Positions 1 through 8,003 of a stretch of 64,000 bases of DNA are shown here, one piece after another. Both the position numbers and the translations under genes were made by a program. Position 1 is the stretch's first letter, and each line of letters opens with the position of its first letter. The stretch covers positions 1 through 64,000 of the forward strand of contig DATKMS010000036.1 in the NCBI GenBank assembly GCA_035541735.1. Direction: 5' to 3'. The notes under the pieces were generated by a model. The model was not told where the DNA came from and searched no databases. It saw only the letters and a list, made by a program, of their open reading frames with translations. Source of the stretch: DATKMS01 sp035541735. GTDB taxonomy: Bacteria; Desulfobacterota; Binatia; HRBIN30.

Positions 1-302
1 CCGGCGACGTGGTTGTCGGTTCCGCTCAGCAGCATCGAACGCGTGGGCGAGCAGGTCGGGCCGACGTCGAAGCTCGTCGCTCGTAACCCCCGTTGGGCGA
101 GCGCATCGAGATTCGGCGTCTTGATTTCACCGCCGAAGCAACCGATGTCCGAGTACCCCATGTCGTCGGCGATGATGAGCAGGATGTTGGGCCTTCCTCG
201 CACTGCGCGTGTCGAGGGGGTGTCCGCCGCGTGGGCGTTCGTCAGCGCCAGCGCACCCGCGAGCGCGGCGGCGAGGAGGTTTTGTAGGCGCGTGGTCTTC
301 AT
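1..302 (-). CDS. Secreted sulfatase, N-terminal part (runs off the left edge)
   Basis: About 100 residues are visible on the minus strand. The ATG at 302-300 follows an AGAAGGAAA ribosome site. Residues 1-26 form a signal peptide (basic start, Ala/Leu core, cut after AHA). The mature start has the alkaline-phosphatase-superfamily opening RPNILLIIADDMGYSDIG, whose Asp pair binds the active-site metal in this family. Residues 84-88 read CSPTR, the C-x-P-x-R sulfatase signature whose Cys becomes formylglycine. It therefore hydrolyses a sulfate ester in the periplasm or outside the cell; the substrate cannot be told from this part. A formylglycine-generating enzyme would be needed and is not in the window. 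Confidence 0.88.
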   Translation of the reverse strand, partial: MKTTRLQNLLAAALAGALALTNAHAADTPSTRAVRGRPNILLIIADDMGYSDIGCFGGEIKTPNLDALAQRGLRATSFDVGPTCSPTRSMLLSGTDNHVA

Positions 303-611
303 CGTCGTGTTTCCTTCTATGCGTGGTTGTGATTGGGGTCCACTTCACCAGCCGGATTGCACCCGGCGCATCTAGAGGTCTTGTCGTGCCGCCGACTCGC
401 TTCGTCGATGTGGAGGAGCGCGCCGGTGTTTCCTGCCGCCTCAGAGTATTAGCTGCAAGCGCACGCCAAGCACCGTCGCCGTACCAATATATTCCTGATC
501 GAATTTAAGGAAATCTACGCCCGCTTGCCAAATCCGTTGCGCTTTCGGGCCAGCCTAGCCGCGACCGGCTGCATTGGTGACGCGCGCTCTGAAAGCGGGA
601 AGGACGTGCCG
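303..611. other. Intergenic leader of the sulfatase gene
   Basis: No gene-like reading frame is seen. The stretch separates the end of ptsP from the sulfatase start, both on the minus strand. It contains a locally AT-rich piece near 485-520, but no promoter good enough to name. Confidence 0.5.
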
Positions 612-2816
612 TCAGGCGAACTGGGCCTCGCGCAGTGCGGCCGCAACGGCGCGCGCGTCGGAGAGCGCGAGTATCCCTTCCATCGCGCGGCGCATCGGCT
701 CGAGGCGCGCGGCAGCGAGGGCCTGCTTCAACTCGGGAATGGCGGTGGGGACGACGCTGAGCGAGTCGACTCCGAGCGCCGTCAGCGCCAGGGCCACATC
801 GGGGCGCACCGCGATCTCGCCACAGACGCCCACAGCCTTTCCTGCAGCGCGCGCGGCGGCAGCCACGCGGGCTATCATGCGCAGAATCGCCGGATGGTAC
901 GGATCGCTCATTGGAGCCATTCGCGAGTCTTCCCGGTCGACGACCAGCGTGTACTGCATCAAGTCGTTCGTGCCGATGGACAGGAAGTCCGCCTCCTTCG
1001 CGATATCGACCGCCAGCTCGACGGCAGCCGGCACTTCGATCATCGCCCCGATTTCGGGCGCTCTCTGGGCACGCGGCTCGTCAATGCTGGCGAGGGCTTG
1101 GCCGATCATTGCTCTTATGCGGCGGAACTCTTCGATCGACGTCACCATCGGAATCAGAATGCGAAGCGGGTGGTCCGCAGCCGCCAGGGCAAGCGCCTGT
1201 ACCTGATCTCGCAGCACGTCCGGGTGATCGAAGAGGACGCGAATCGCGCGATACCCGTGGAATGCGCTACGTGCGGTAGCAATGGATCCTCCAGCCACGA
1301 ACTTGTCGCCGCCCAGGTCGAGAATGCGGAAGCATATAGGCCCGCCGGGAAACAATTCGTACGCCTTGCTGTAGATCCTCACCTGCTCTGCTCGCGTCGG
1401 GAACGAGTCACGGACGATGAAGGGGAACTCGGTACGATAGAGGCCGATGCCCTCGGCGCCATTTTCACGGGCGACGGTGAGATCCGAGGCGACGCCGACG
1501 TTCGCGTGCAACGTCACGCGCACACCGTCCGACGTGCAGGCGAGGACGTTGCGAAACTTCGCATGCTCGGTCCGCGCGCGCTCGGCGCGCCGGCGCTCCT
1601 CCTCGTAGCGGGTCAGCGTATCTTTGCTGGGGCGCACAACGACCACACCGGTGGTGCCGTCGACGATGAGCCGGTCGCCCGGCCGCACCGACGGGAGCAT
1701 GTCGGCGATCCCCGTGACCACGGGGATGCCCATCGCTTGCGCCAAGAGGACGCCGTGCGAGGTCGCACCACCGCTTTCGGTCACCAGCGCCCGCGCGCCT
1801 TCGGTCTTCAGTTCAATCACCAACGATGGGGGGACGCGGCTGGTCAGCACGATACCCGGGCCGAAGCGTGCGCGGCTGCTACTATCGAGTACGTGGTCGA
1901 GCAGCCGGCTACGCAGATCATCGACATCGTCGACCCTCTCCTGAATATAGGCATCCGGGACGAGGCGCAGCCGTGTCTCGAACTCGTCGAGAGCAGCGGC
2001 AATCGCGAGAGGGGCGCTCACCCCGCGACCGATCTTCTGGTCGATGTGTTCCAAGAGCATCGGATCATTGAGGAGCAGTAGATGAGACGCGAAGATGAGG
2101 GCGTGTTCCTCATCGATTTCGCGCGCCGCCGCAACCTGAATTCTCGAAAGGTCGTTGCGGGTCTTCTCAATTGCGGTTCGCACGCGCGCACGCTCCGCAG
2201 TGGATTCTCCTGCGGGCAAATCCCGCGCCGAGAGATCGAGTCGATAAGCGCCGCGAAACACGGCGGGCCCGATCGCGACACCGGGTGATGCACCAACGCC
2301 ACTCAGTATCCGCTCCCCGTCCTCCGACTCCGTGGACGATGGTCGTGGTGCAGCGTGGGGCATGGGTCGCTCGCCTCGATCGAGGGCGTCGATGATGCGC
2401 GCGTTCTCGATGATGCCAACGAGCTGTGCGCCTATCGTCGCGAGCGTTGCGATGTCCTCCGCCGAAAAATCGCGTCGCACGGTGCTCTGCAGCACGAGTG
2501 CGCCCACCATGCGGTCGCGAAGGAGCATGGGGGACGCGAGGAGCGACGTCGTCTCTCCGCGAACGGTGGCGACGCGCCTCTCCGCGGTCACCTGGGCAGC
2601 GATGGACGCCGCTGCGGCGTTCGCGGGTTGGCTCCTCCAGGACGAATTGGGGCTGTCGGTGGCGCTGCGGACGAGGCCCCCATGCTCGTCGAGTAGAAAC
2701 ACGAAGCAACCATCGACGCGCAGCCGCTCAGCGATGACGCGCGCCGCTGCGTCAAGGATCCGCACCAGCGAATGCGCCTGCTCCACGATGTGAAGCAGGT
2801 CCATGGTGACGTTCAT
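612..2816 (-). CDS. ptsP: GAF-domain phosphoenolpyruvate-protein phosphotransferase (enzyme I-Ntr, PtsP)
   Basis: 734 residues, the size expected for PtsP. Order of parts: an N-terminal GAF sensor domain (about 1-150), a short linker, the HPr-interacting helical domain (about 170-300), the swivelling phosphohistidine domain with GGATSHGVLLAQ near residue 350 (His is the phosphate acceptor), and a C-terminal PEP-binding TIM barrel with GAEGIGLYRTEF and VGVCGEIA. In known systems this enzyme takes phosphate from PEP and passes it to NPr, linking nitrogen and carbon status to regulation rather than to sugar uptake. No NPr or EIIA-Ntr gene is adjacent. The NtrB/NtrC pair at the far end of the window is a plausible functional partner only by pathway. 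Confidence 0.93.
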   Translation of the reverse strand: MNVTMDLLHIVEQAHSLVRILDAAARVIAERLRVDGCFVFLLDEHGGLVRSATDSPNSSWRSQPANAAAASIAAQVTAERRVATVRGETTSLLASPMLLRDRMVGALVLQSTVRRDFSAEDIATLATIGAQLVGIIENARIIDALDRGERPMPHAAPRPSSTESEDGERILSGVGASPGVAIGPAVFRGAYRLDLSARDLPAGESTAERARVRTAIEKTRNDLSRIQVAAAREIDEEHALIFASHLLLLNDPMLLEHIDQKIGRGVSAPLAIAAALDEFETRLRLVPDAYIQERVDDVDDLRSRLLDHVLDSSSRARFGPGIVLTSRVPPSLVIELKTEGARALVTESGGATSHGVLLAQAMGIPVVTGIADMLPSVRPGDRLIVDGTTGVVVVRPSKDTLTRYEEERRRAERARTEHAKFRNVLACTSDGVRVTLHANVGVASDLTVARENGAEGIGLYRTEFPFIVRDSFPTRAEQVRIYSKAYELFPGGPICFRILDLGGDKFVAGGSIATARSAFHGYRAIRVLFDHPDVLRDQVQALALAAADHPLRILIPMVTSIEEFRRIRAMIGQALASIDEPRAQRAPEIGAMIEVPAAVELAVDIAKEADFLSIGTNDLMQYTLVVDREDSRMAPMSDPYHPAILRMIARVAAAARAAGKAVGVCGEIAVRPDVALALTALGVDSLSVVPTAIPELKQALAAARLEPMRRAMEGILALSDARAVAAALREAQFA

Positions 2817-2951
2817 AGCAGGTCCTTCCGGTCGCCGACGCTTGCGAGGAAGGTTACTGAGTACAGCATGAACAACCTCATTGCCAAAACGACGCTACTG
2901 GTTCCGGGCGCGCCGAATAGAGATGGCGGCTCCTTTTCCCCGGGTCGTGTC

Positions 2952-3227
2952 CTACCCGAACCACCGTGTGATCGACCAGCCGGTCAAGATACCGGCGACG
3001 AATGCGAGGACGACGATGACGTGAGAGTGGGGCGCTGCTCGTGCTGTCGCGGCCTGCTCAGCCACCTGGCTCCGCAACTCGGTGATCGTGGTGTCGCGCC
3101 CACCGATGGTGGCGCGCAGGTTGGCGATCTTGGGCGCCAGCGCGGCGCGCGCCTGGCTGGCCGACCAGAGCCACGCGACCACACCTCCGACTGCCGCTCC
3201 GAAGACGAAGATCAACGCACTGGACAT
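2952..3227 (-). CDS. Small membrane protein with coiled coil
   Basis: 91 residues; the ATG is preceded by CCGGAGG at good spacing. A hydrophobic segment at residues 4-20 is followed by a charged, Ala/Arg/Glu-rich stretch that could form a coiled coil (about 25-62). A second hydrophobic helix at about 68-86 ends in TRWFG. This suggests two membrane helices joined by a helical hairpin on one side. It is not recognised as a named family. It lies upstream of ptsP on the same strand, 135 bp away, and may be cotranscribed. Confidence 0.7.
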   Translation of the reverse strand: MSSALIFVFGAAVGGVVAWLWSASQARAALAPKIANLRATIGGRDTTITELRSQVAEQAATARAAPHSHVIVVLAFVAGILTGWSITRWFG

Positions 3228-3281
3228 GCGAGCCTCCGGTGTGAGCAGAGTTTCGCCCCCGCCGTAGCGCTCATCTCGTGC

Positions 3282-3683
3282 TCAGAGCGCGGACACTCCG
3301 TCCTTGCCCACGACGACGATACGATGAGCCCGGAGCGCGCCGGCAAGATTCCATCGCCACAAGTGTTCCTCAAGATGCCCTACCGGGCATTGGAAGCATT
3401 CGTTCAGCAGCACCGCATGGGAGGGACGGTCGGTAGCCACGCTGACGACGTGGTAGTCGCCACGTCCCACCAGCACTCCTTCGCGCATCAATCTCGTCGG
3501 TGCATGCAGGTCGCCGAGGACGCAGTGCGGGAAATGTGTCTTCAGGTAGGCGTGGACCGCGAAGATCTTTTCGCCGTCACAGGTGCACCTGAGGGGACTC
3601 TCCAACCCGTGCGTGCCGATTGTGCCCGTAGATCCGCCGACATAACGAGCCGACTGCCCAACTGCGCTGTGCGTGTCGTTCAT
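3282..3683 (-). CDS. Hypothetical soluble protein
   Basis: 133 residues. The start is supported by GAGAGGTGAAA about seven bases upstream. It has five Cys (two in RCTCDGEK, one each in FPHCVL, NECF and FQCP) and several His, which could suggest metal or disulfide binding, but no family is recognised. No signal peptide or membrane helix. It sits 54 bp upstream of the small membrane protein gene on the same strand. The ordinary amino-acid mix and good ribosome site argue that it is real, but the function is unknown. Confidence 0.6.
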   Translation of the reverse strand: MNDTHSAVGQSARYVGGSTGTIGTHGLESPLRCTCDGEKIFAVHAYLKTHFPHCVLGDLHAPTRLMREGVLVGRGDYHVVSVATDRPSHAVLLNECFQCPVGHLEEHLWRWNLAGALRAHRIVVVGKDGVSAL

Positions 3684-4219
3684 TCGGTTTCACCTCTCGT
3701 GGTACCTATAACCACTTGGCAATCGCAATGCTCGCGCTGAGGCGGTCGTAGGCATTCTCGGGCATCGCGGCGTGGGTATTTGCGCGTGGCGCCCACCGCC
3801 GTGCGCATCGGCGCGGGGGTGAACACCAGCAACCTGATGCAGCGCACGCCGATGCGTTGCCGGAGGATCAGGCGTCCGCGATCTTTGTCGAGCGTTGCGC
3901 AGCCTTCCTGAAAGATCCACCGTCGGCGACGTGGGATGGCCCCGCGCGCGTGCAGGCAAGGTAACCACCGAGGCCCAGAGGATCCCGGGCGGGCGGTCTT
4001 GGCGTTGGCTGGGGCGCGTGCCCGTTCTTCGGACACGCCGCAAAGCATTCAATCCTTCGCTGCGGGGGGGGGAGACTGGCAGCCACTTTTCCAGGCGCGG
4101 GAATGCGAGACGATTGCCCGTATCGTCGGTGAAACGCGTCGAACGAGTCGGACCGGGGGGCACATGGCGGCGACGGGGGTACGGACCTTGCTTTGATGGC
4201 CCTCAGAGGAGGATACGCC
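3684..4219. other. Gap without a convincing gene
   Basis: Several overlapping open frames exist on both strands, but all are rich in Arg, Pro and Ala and lack ribosome sites, which is what random high-GC sequence gives. The stretch separates leftward genes from the rightward gene at 4220 and so probably holds divergent promoters; none stands out. Confidence 0.45.
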
Positions 4220-4543
4220 ATGCACGCGAAGAAGACCCTGCCCAAGCTGATCCAGGAGGCCATCGATAAGGGGGCGACAACCGTGGAAGAGATCCACAAG
4301 TCGATCGTCGACCTGCCGCTGAAGATCCTCGAGGAGAGCGACCTCTTACGAGGCCCGTCGAAGGAGGCGAGGCGAGTACAGGATCACACGATCGGCGCCA
4401 TCTACGACGTCATTCGGGAGGTCAACGAGCAGGTCGGGACACTCGCGTCGGATCTGCTTGCCGAGGCGGCCGCACGCAGAGCCGCCCGAGCCGGCGAGGC
4501 CCACAAGCCTCGCTCGGCCGCCGGCCACGCCGGGAAGCACTAG
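4220..4543 (+). CDS. Small helical hypothetical protein
   Basis: 107 residues from the ATG at 4220, chosen over an in-frame ATG at 4193 because GAGGAGGAT lies just before it. The sequence opens KKTLPKLIQEAIDKGATT and continues with amphipathic helices; it ends in a basic Ala/Lys/His-rich tail. Its look (charged helices, no Cys, no signal) resembles small phasin-like or regulatory helical proteins, but I cannot name a family. It stands alone on its strand. Confidence 0.75.
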   Translation: MHAKKTLPKLIQEAIDKGATTVEEIHKSIVDLPLKILEESDLLRGPSKEARRVQDHTIGAIYDVIREVNEQVGTLASDLLAEAAARRAARAGEAHKPRSAAGHAGKH

Positions 4544-4760
4544 ACCGCTCACCGACGGTTTGATTGTGCCCCATCGGGGTGCGGCGGCAAGACCTCCTGC
4601 ACGTGGTCGGATCGCAACGGGCCCCTCTTCGCAGCCTGGGAGCGCTGGGCCGCCGCAGCGGCCCCGCGCTGATGCTATTGGGTCTCCCAAATGCGCAGAC
4701 CGCTTCTCTTCAATGCTTTTTCTGTGGCACTGCTCGCCGCTGTCGGCACGGGGGTGTGAA

Positions 4761-5042
4761 ATGGAAAAATCACCAGGGCAACGCGAAGACGAACGGGCCG
4801 TCCCTATCAGGTACCGAGCTGAGATCTATGCAAAGCGTGAGGGTGGAGAAGACGTGCGGCTGGACCGGAGCGCCAGAGGGAGCAGCATTGGGGGCCTGGC
4901 GGAAGATTTGGTCGCCCAGGCCTCGGAACTCGAAGCTGAAGCCAGAGACAAGCTGGACCGGGCCGAAACCGAGAGGGGCCAGGAGGAGCAAACTGCCAAC
5001 CAGGCAGAGCTATCCGGTCGCCGTCGCCGTTCTTGGGAGTGA
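4761..5042 (+). CDS. Possible small charged protein
   Basis: 93 residues starting at an ATG with CGGGGGTG just upstream. The product is very rich in Glu, Arg, Asp and Ala and predicts one long helix (ASELEAEARDKLDRAETERG), with no membrane segment. Weak ribosome site, no recognised family and strong compositional bias make this uncertain. The 218 bases before it hold no better candidate. Confidence 0.35.
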   Translation: MEKSPGQREDERAVPIRYRAEIYAKREGGEDVRLDRSARGSSIGGLAEDLVAQASELEAEARDKLDRAETERGQEEQTANQAELSGRRRRSWE

Positions 5043-5281
5043 GGCCGTCGCCGTTGTGAAGGTCGGCGCGCATTGTTCTCACCAGCTCTCAGCATTTGGA
5101 ATCATTACCTCGCTCCTCCGCCCCGGCCGATGCGTAGCGGCTTTGCACAGTGGTGCGTGATCACCCGGTCAGAAGCCACCTGCTAAACTGGCTTCGCCCA
5201 CCGCGTGCGTGGCCATGCCGACCGCGAGACTTCCGTTGCACTCCAGCATGGTCAGCTGACAGTGCCCTTCGTGCTTCATGA

Positions 5282-5803
5282 AGATCCAACAGCTCTCCGC
5301 TGACGACGCCAAGGCGAGAGGCTGCTGAACGCGCCCTGGCGCTGCGCGCCTACCTGTTCCTGGGGCCGATCGAGGCCGCTGCCGCGATGGCCGCGTTCTT
5401 TTTCGTGCTCAATCGAGCGGGCTGGAAGTATGGCCAGCACTTGGCGCCCCAGGATCCACTCTATTTGCAGGCGACCACCGCCTGCTTGAGCGCCATCATC
5501 GTGATGCAAATTGTGAACGTGTACCTGTGCAGGAGCGTTTCACGATCGATATTTTCAACGGGTCTCGTCGGGAACTGGCTGATTACGTCGGGCGTAATAT
5601 TGGAAATCGCAGTGCTTGTCCTAGTCAACTATAGCCCCTGGGCAAATCTCATTCTCGGTACGGCTCCTATTGCAGGATCAGTGTGGTTCTTCATCGTCCC
5701 TTTCGCGGCCGGTATACTCATCCTGGAAGAATTGCGTAAATGGCTTACCCGCGGAAAGTTGGTTGAGAGTCTGTCGCGCCGCGACTCTGGTTGCCTGCGG
5801 TGA
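5282..5803 (+). pseudogene. C-terminal remnant of a cation-transporting P-type ATPase
   Basis: From about 5340 the frame reads LRAYLFLGPIEAAAAM, then FFFVLNRAGWKYGQ, QIVNVYLCRS, LVNYSPWANLILGTAP and a final LILEELRKW. This is the pattern of the last transmembrane helices of P2-type (Ca2+/Na+/K+-like) ATPases, where the FNAFNCRS-like motif and the FGTAPL-like motif are typical. The actuator, phosphorylation (DKTGT) and nucleotide domains are absent from the window. Just upstream, ERLLNA is readable only in another frame, suggesting a frameshift at about 5325-5340. No ribosome site fits. This is the tail of a deleted gene. Confidence 0.75.
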
Positions 5804-5876
5804 CGACCCGCGCGAGAAGACTCCCTCCGCGCTCGACTATGCTACACTTCACTCAACGCCGAGGGAGGATGTGCCA

Positions 5877-6317
5877 ATGAGCGAAGAATTCAAAACCAAA
5901 CTGAACTCGCTGCTGTCAGCTCACCAGGCTGCGAAACGGAAAGGGCAAGACTCTCTCCGCAGGCTGGACGAACTGGCGGAGCAGGCCCGCAACGAATTCA
6001 AGCGCCTCCGTCACGACGTTTTCCATCCCGTGATGCAGGAGGCCGCCGACCTCCTCGAGTCGCATGGCTACCACGCCGAGGTCAAAGAGACTGACCCGTC
6101 GCACCGGATGCCCGCAGAACCGGCTATTACCCTGTTCATCAGCATCAACGCCGGCCGCGCCAGCATCACCTACCGTGCCGGCACGCCGGCGCGGACCGTC
6201 ATCATCCACGACAAGACCGACGAAATCACGGGCATGTTTGTCGACCTTCCAACCACCCGCGACGAGCTGCAACGCCAGCTATTCAACGTACTCGAGCAGA
6301 TCTTCCCCAATCGCTAA
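5877..6317 (+). CDS. Hypothetical protein with N-terminal coiled coil
   Basis: 146 residues; the ATG at 5877 follows GAGGGAGGATGTGCCA, a strong ribosome site. Residues 1-65 are a charged helix or coiled coil, with a possible amphipathic region at RHDVFHPVMQEAADLL. Residues 75-140 look like a compact beta domain (AITLFISINAGRASITYR, then RTVIIHDKTDEITGMFVDL), followed by a last helix. No signal peptide. Not recognised as a named family. It follows the ATPase remnant by 73 bp. Confidence 0.75.
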   Translation: MSEEFKTKLNSLLSAHQAAKRKGQDSLRRLDELAEQARNEFKRLRHDVFHPVMQEAADLLESHGYHAEVKETDPSHRMPAEPAITLFISINAGRASITYRAGTPARTVIIHDKTDEITGMFVDLPTTRDELQRQLFNVLEQIFPNR

Positions 6318-6473
6318 CCAACTTCCCGTTTCGTAGGATCGGGGCACGGACCGTGCGACCTCGTCGCTTCAGTTCGCGCACTACGTTGGCGCCGACAGGC
6401 AGACGGGCACCGGTCGCGCCGACCGTCATCTGACCCTCGTCCGGCGTCGTTCCCGCCGACCGCCCGCGCCCAC

Positions 6474-6638
6474 GCCACGCCTTCCCAGCACCCACTCGAG
6501 AAGCCCGTCCACGAGATCGTGCAAGTCAGCAATCGCATCCCAGTCGGCGTTGAAGCCCCAGTTCAGCCCACCGGCGTAGCTGAGCACCGCGATGCCCAGC
6601 GCCTGGTTGGCCATCATCGGCAGCCACACCTCGGTCAC
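6474..6638 (-). pseudogene. C-terminal scrap of a wax ester synthase/diacylglycerol acyltransferase
   Basis: About 55 residues read VTEVWLPMMANQALGIAV, then LSYAGGLNWGFNADWDAI and DLHDLVDGLLEW. This matches the C-terminal domain of WS/DGAT-type acyltransferases, which shows GLxI-x-SYxGxLxxGxxAD followed by a D-l-x-x-l helix. The N-terminal HHxxxDG active site is missing: upstream (higher coordinates) the frame becomes unrelated Arg-rich sequence. It lies downstream of the leftward MerR gene and its small membrane protein, on the same strand, so it may once have been the third gene of that operon. Confidence 0.65.
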
Positions 6639-6756
6639 CGAGATCGCATTTCTCCTTGGCTTCGCCGACACGAGCGGCTTCTCGCGCGCCTTCCGGCGCT
6701 GGACGGGGCTGTCGCCACGCACCTATTCACGGCACCAGGCAGATTGACGTGGGAAG

Positions 6757-6981
6757 CTATGCGGCCTCGCGGCACTCGTCGTCGGCGGCCGAGCTACTGT
6801 GCCCTCGAGACGGAGACCGATGCCCGGCCGCCAATCGACGTAGGGCGTTGAGGGCCGCCCCGAGAAGCGCCGCCCCGAGAAACGCGGCGACAACACCGGC
6901 CACGCCTCCGACGACGATGCCTGCGAGTGGGTCTCCCGTGATTGCCAGCGGCGGGATGGCTGCGAGTACGTAGGTCATCAT
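6757..6981 (-). CDS. Small membrane protein translationally coupled to the leftward MerR gene
   Basis: 74 residues; its ATG at 6981 overlaps the MerR stop as ATGA, with AAAGGAGGA inside the end of the MerR gene, so translation is coupled. Residues 3-14 and 20-48 are hydrophobic, the second with GxxxG-type small-residue packing (GIVVGGVAGVVAAFLGAA). The tail is polar. No known family. A second in-frame ATG follows immediately. The paralogous MerR gene on the other strand has an equivalent coupled ORF that starts with MTFLLA, compared with MTYVLA here. Confidence 0.6.
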   Translation of the reverse strand: MMTYVLAAIPPLAITGDPLAGIVVGGVAGVVAAFLGAALLGAALNALRRLAAGHRSPSRGHSSSAADDECREAA

Positions 6982-7775
6982 GTCCTCCTTTCCAGGGCGG
7001 GTATGGTTCCCCGCTCGATTGCAGTCCGCAGCGCGTGTTCCATTTCCTGTGCGAACACGAGCCGCACCGCTTCCGTGCCGACTGAGCGCAGCGCAGCGAA
7101 GGCCTCGCTCACGTCGCGGGCTGATCCAGTGCGGGCGAACCCGCGGCCCGTACGCTTCAGGAAGTGCGCCAGCAGATCGCTAGCGGCGCGGCGCATCCGT
7201 TTGCGGATGAGGGCCGCCGCCTGCGCACCGGTCTCGAGGTCCACGCCGGCGTCATGCAGTTTCAGCCCGATATCGAGGAGGCCAGGGCTGAGGACGATGT
7301 AGGTCGGAGGGAGTCGATCGCCCTGGTGGCGCAACAAACCCGCACGCGTCAGTCCGGCAATGAAGCCGTCCGGCCGGTCACCGAGATGCTCGCGGATCTC
7401 TCCCTCGCTCAGAATCATCGGCGCCTCTTCTGACCACGCCGTGCGCAAATGGTCGCCGAGGCCGAGCCAGTCCTCGATCGACAGCTTCCCGCGCTGTGCG
7501 TGACGCAGCGCGTCCCGGATGGCCCGTAGGCGGAGGCCACGGTCCTGCAGTTTGGCGATGAGCCGGAGGCGCTGCAGATGGTCGTCGCTGTAGACGGCGA
7601 TCCGGCCTTTGCGATGTGGTGGATGCAGCACCCCCAGCGACTGGTACAGACGCACCGTGCGTGTGGGAATGCCCGCAGCGGCGGCCAAGTGATCGATGGT
7701 ATATGCGGCAGCCGGAGCCTCGGACGGTGCCCCGTTGCTACGTAGCGCGTGCTGGCTATTGATTTCAGCTTCCAT
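6978..7775 (-). CDS. MerR-family transcriptional regulator (leftward copy)
   Basis: 265 residues. The start at 7775 (EAEINSQHALRS) follows GTGAGGA. Residues 25-90 form the MerR DNA-binding domain: YTIDHLAAAAGIPTRTVRLY (helix-turn-helix) then a wing and QRLRLIAKLQDRGLRLRAIRDAL. The C-terminal 170 residues contain a conserved effector or dimer region (SPGLLDIGLKLHDAGVDLET) with no Cys cluster or B12 motif, so the effector is unknown. It is a close paralogue of the rightward MerR gene at 8004 over its whole length. The two start 229 bp apart, back to back, with similar promoters. Confidence 0.88.
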   Translation of the reverse strand: MEAEINSQHALRSNGAPSEAPAAAYTIDHLAAAAGIPTRTVRLYQSLGVLHPPHRKGRIAVYSDDHLQRLRLIAKLQDRGLRLRAIRDALRHAQRGKLSIEDWLGLGDHLRTAWSEEAPMILSEGEIREHLGDRPDGFIAGLTRAGLLRHQGDRLPPTYIVLSPGLLDIGLKLHDAGVDLETGAQAAALIRKRMRRAASDLLAHFLKRTGRGFARTGSARDVSEAFAALRSVGTEAVRLVFAQEMEHALRTAIERGTIPALERRT

Positions 7776-7797
7776 TGCTTCAGTCCTCACAGTAACA

Positions 7798-7826
7798 CTA
7801 GTAACCGTTACACTTAAAACTGTCAA
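7798..7826 (-). promoter_or_regulatory. Promoter/operator of the leftward MerR gene
   Basis: Read on the minus strand: TTGACA (7826-7821), a 17-base spacer and TACTAG (7803-7798). The spacer contains TGTAAC, and 7801-7811 reads as the perfect inverted repeat GTAAC-C-GTTAC, in the place where MerR proteins bind. A 22-base leader with a GAGGA site follows before the ATG. Confidence 0.6.
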
Positions 7827-7967
7827 GATATGGGCTGGCTGTCGCCGCATCCAAGGCCGTGCTCGTACTTGGAGCGGGGCGCGCTGACGGTAGGCACCGG
7901 CGGCTTCGGGTGCCACGCGATTGGCGCGACCGGCCAAGCAGTGGGCGTCCCGAGGAGGGCGACCGTC

Positions 7968-7996
7968 TTGACAGTTACAACTGTAACGCTTACTAG
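7968..7996 (+). promoter_or_regulatory. Promoter/operator of the rightward MerR gene, probably leaderless
   Basis: TTGACA (7968-7973), a 17-base spacer and TACTAG (7991-7996), the same core as the opposite promoter. The spacer holds the inverted repeat GTTACA-AC-TGTAAC (7974-7987), a likely operator. The -10 box ends seven bases before the ATG at 8004, so the transcript should begin at or next to the start codon with no leader and no ribosome site. Confidence 0.6.
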
Positions 7997-8003
7997 TGAC
8001 GCT

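Noticed and set aside
525..2081. 518-residue open frame on the plus strand
   Set aside because: It lies opposite ptsP. Its product is rich in Arg, His, Gly and Ala with no domain, and it has no ribosome site; codon bias of the real gene keeps the opposite frame open.
3680..4163. Overlapping minus-strand frames of 120-157 codons
   Set aside because: Arg/Pro-rich, mutually overlapping and without ribosome sites; judged to be non-coding.
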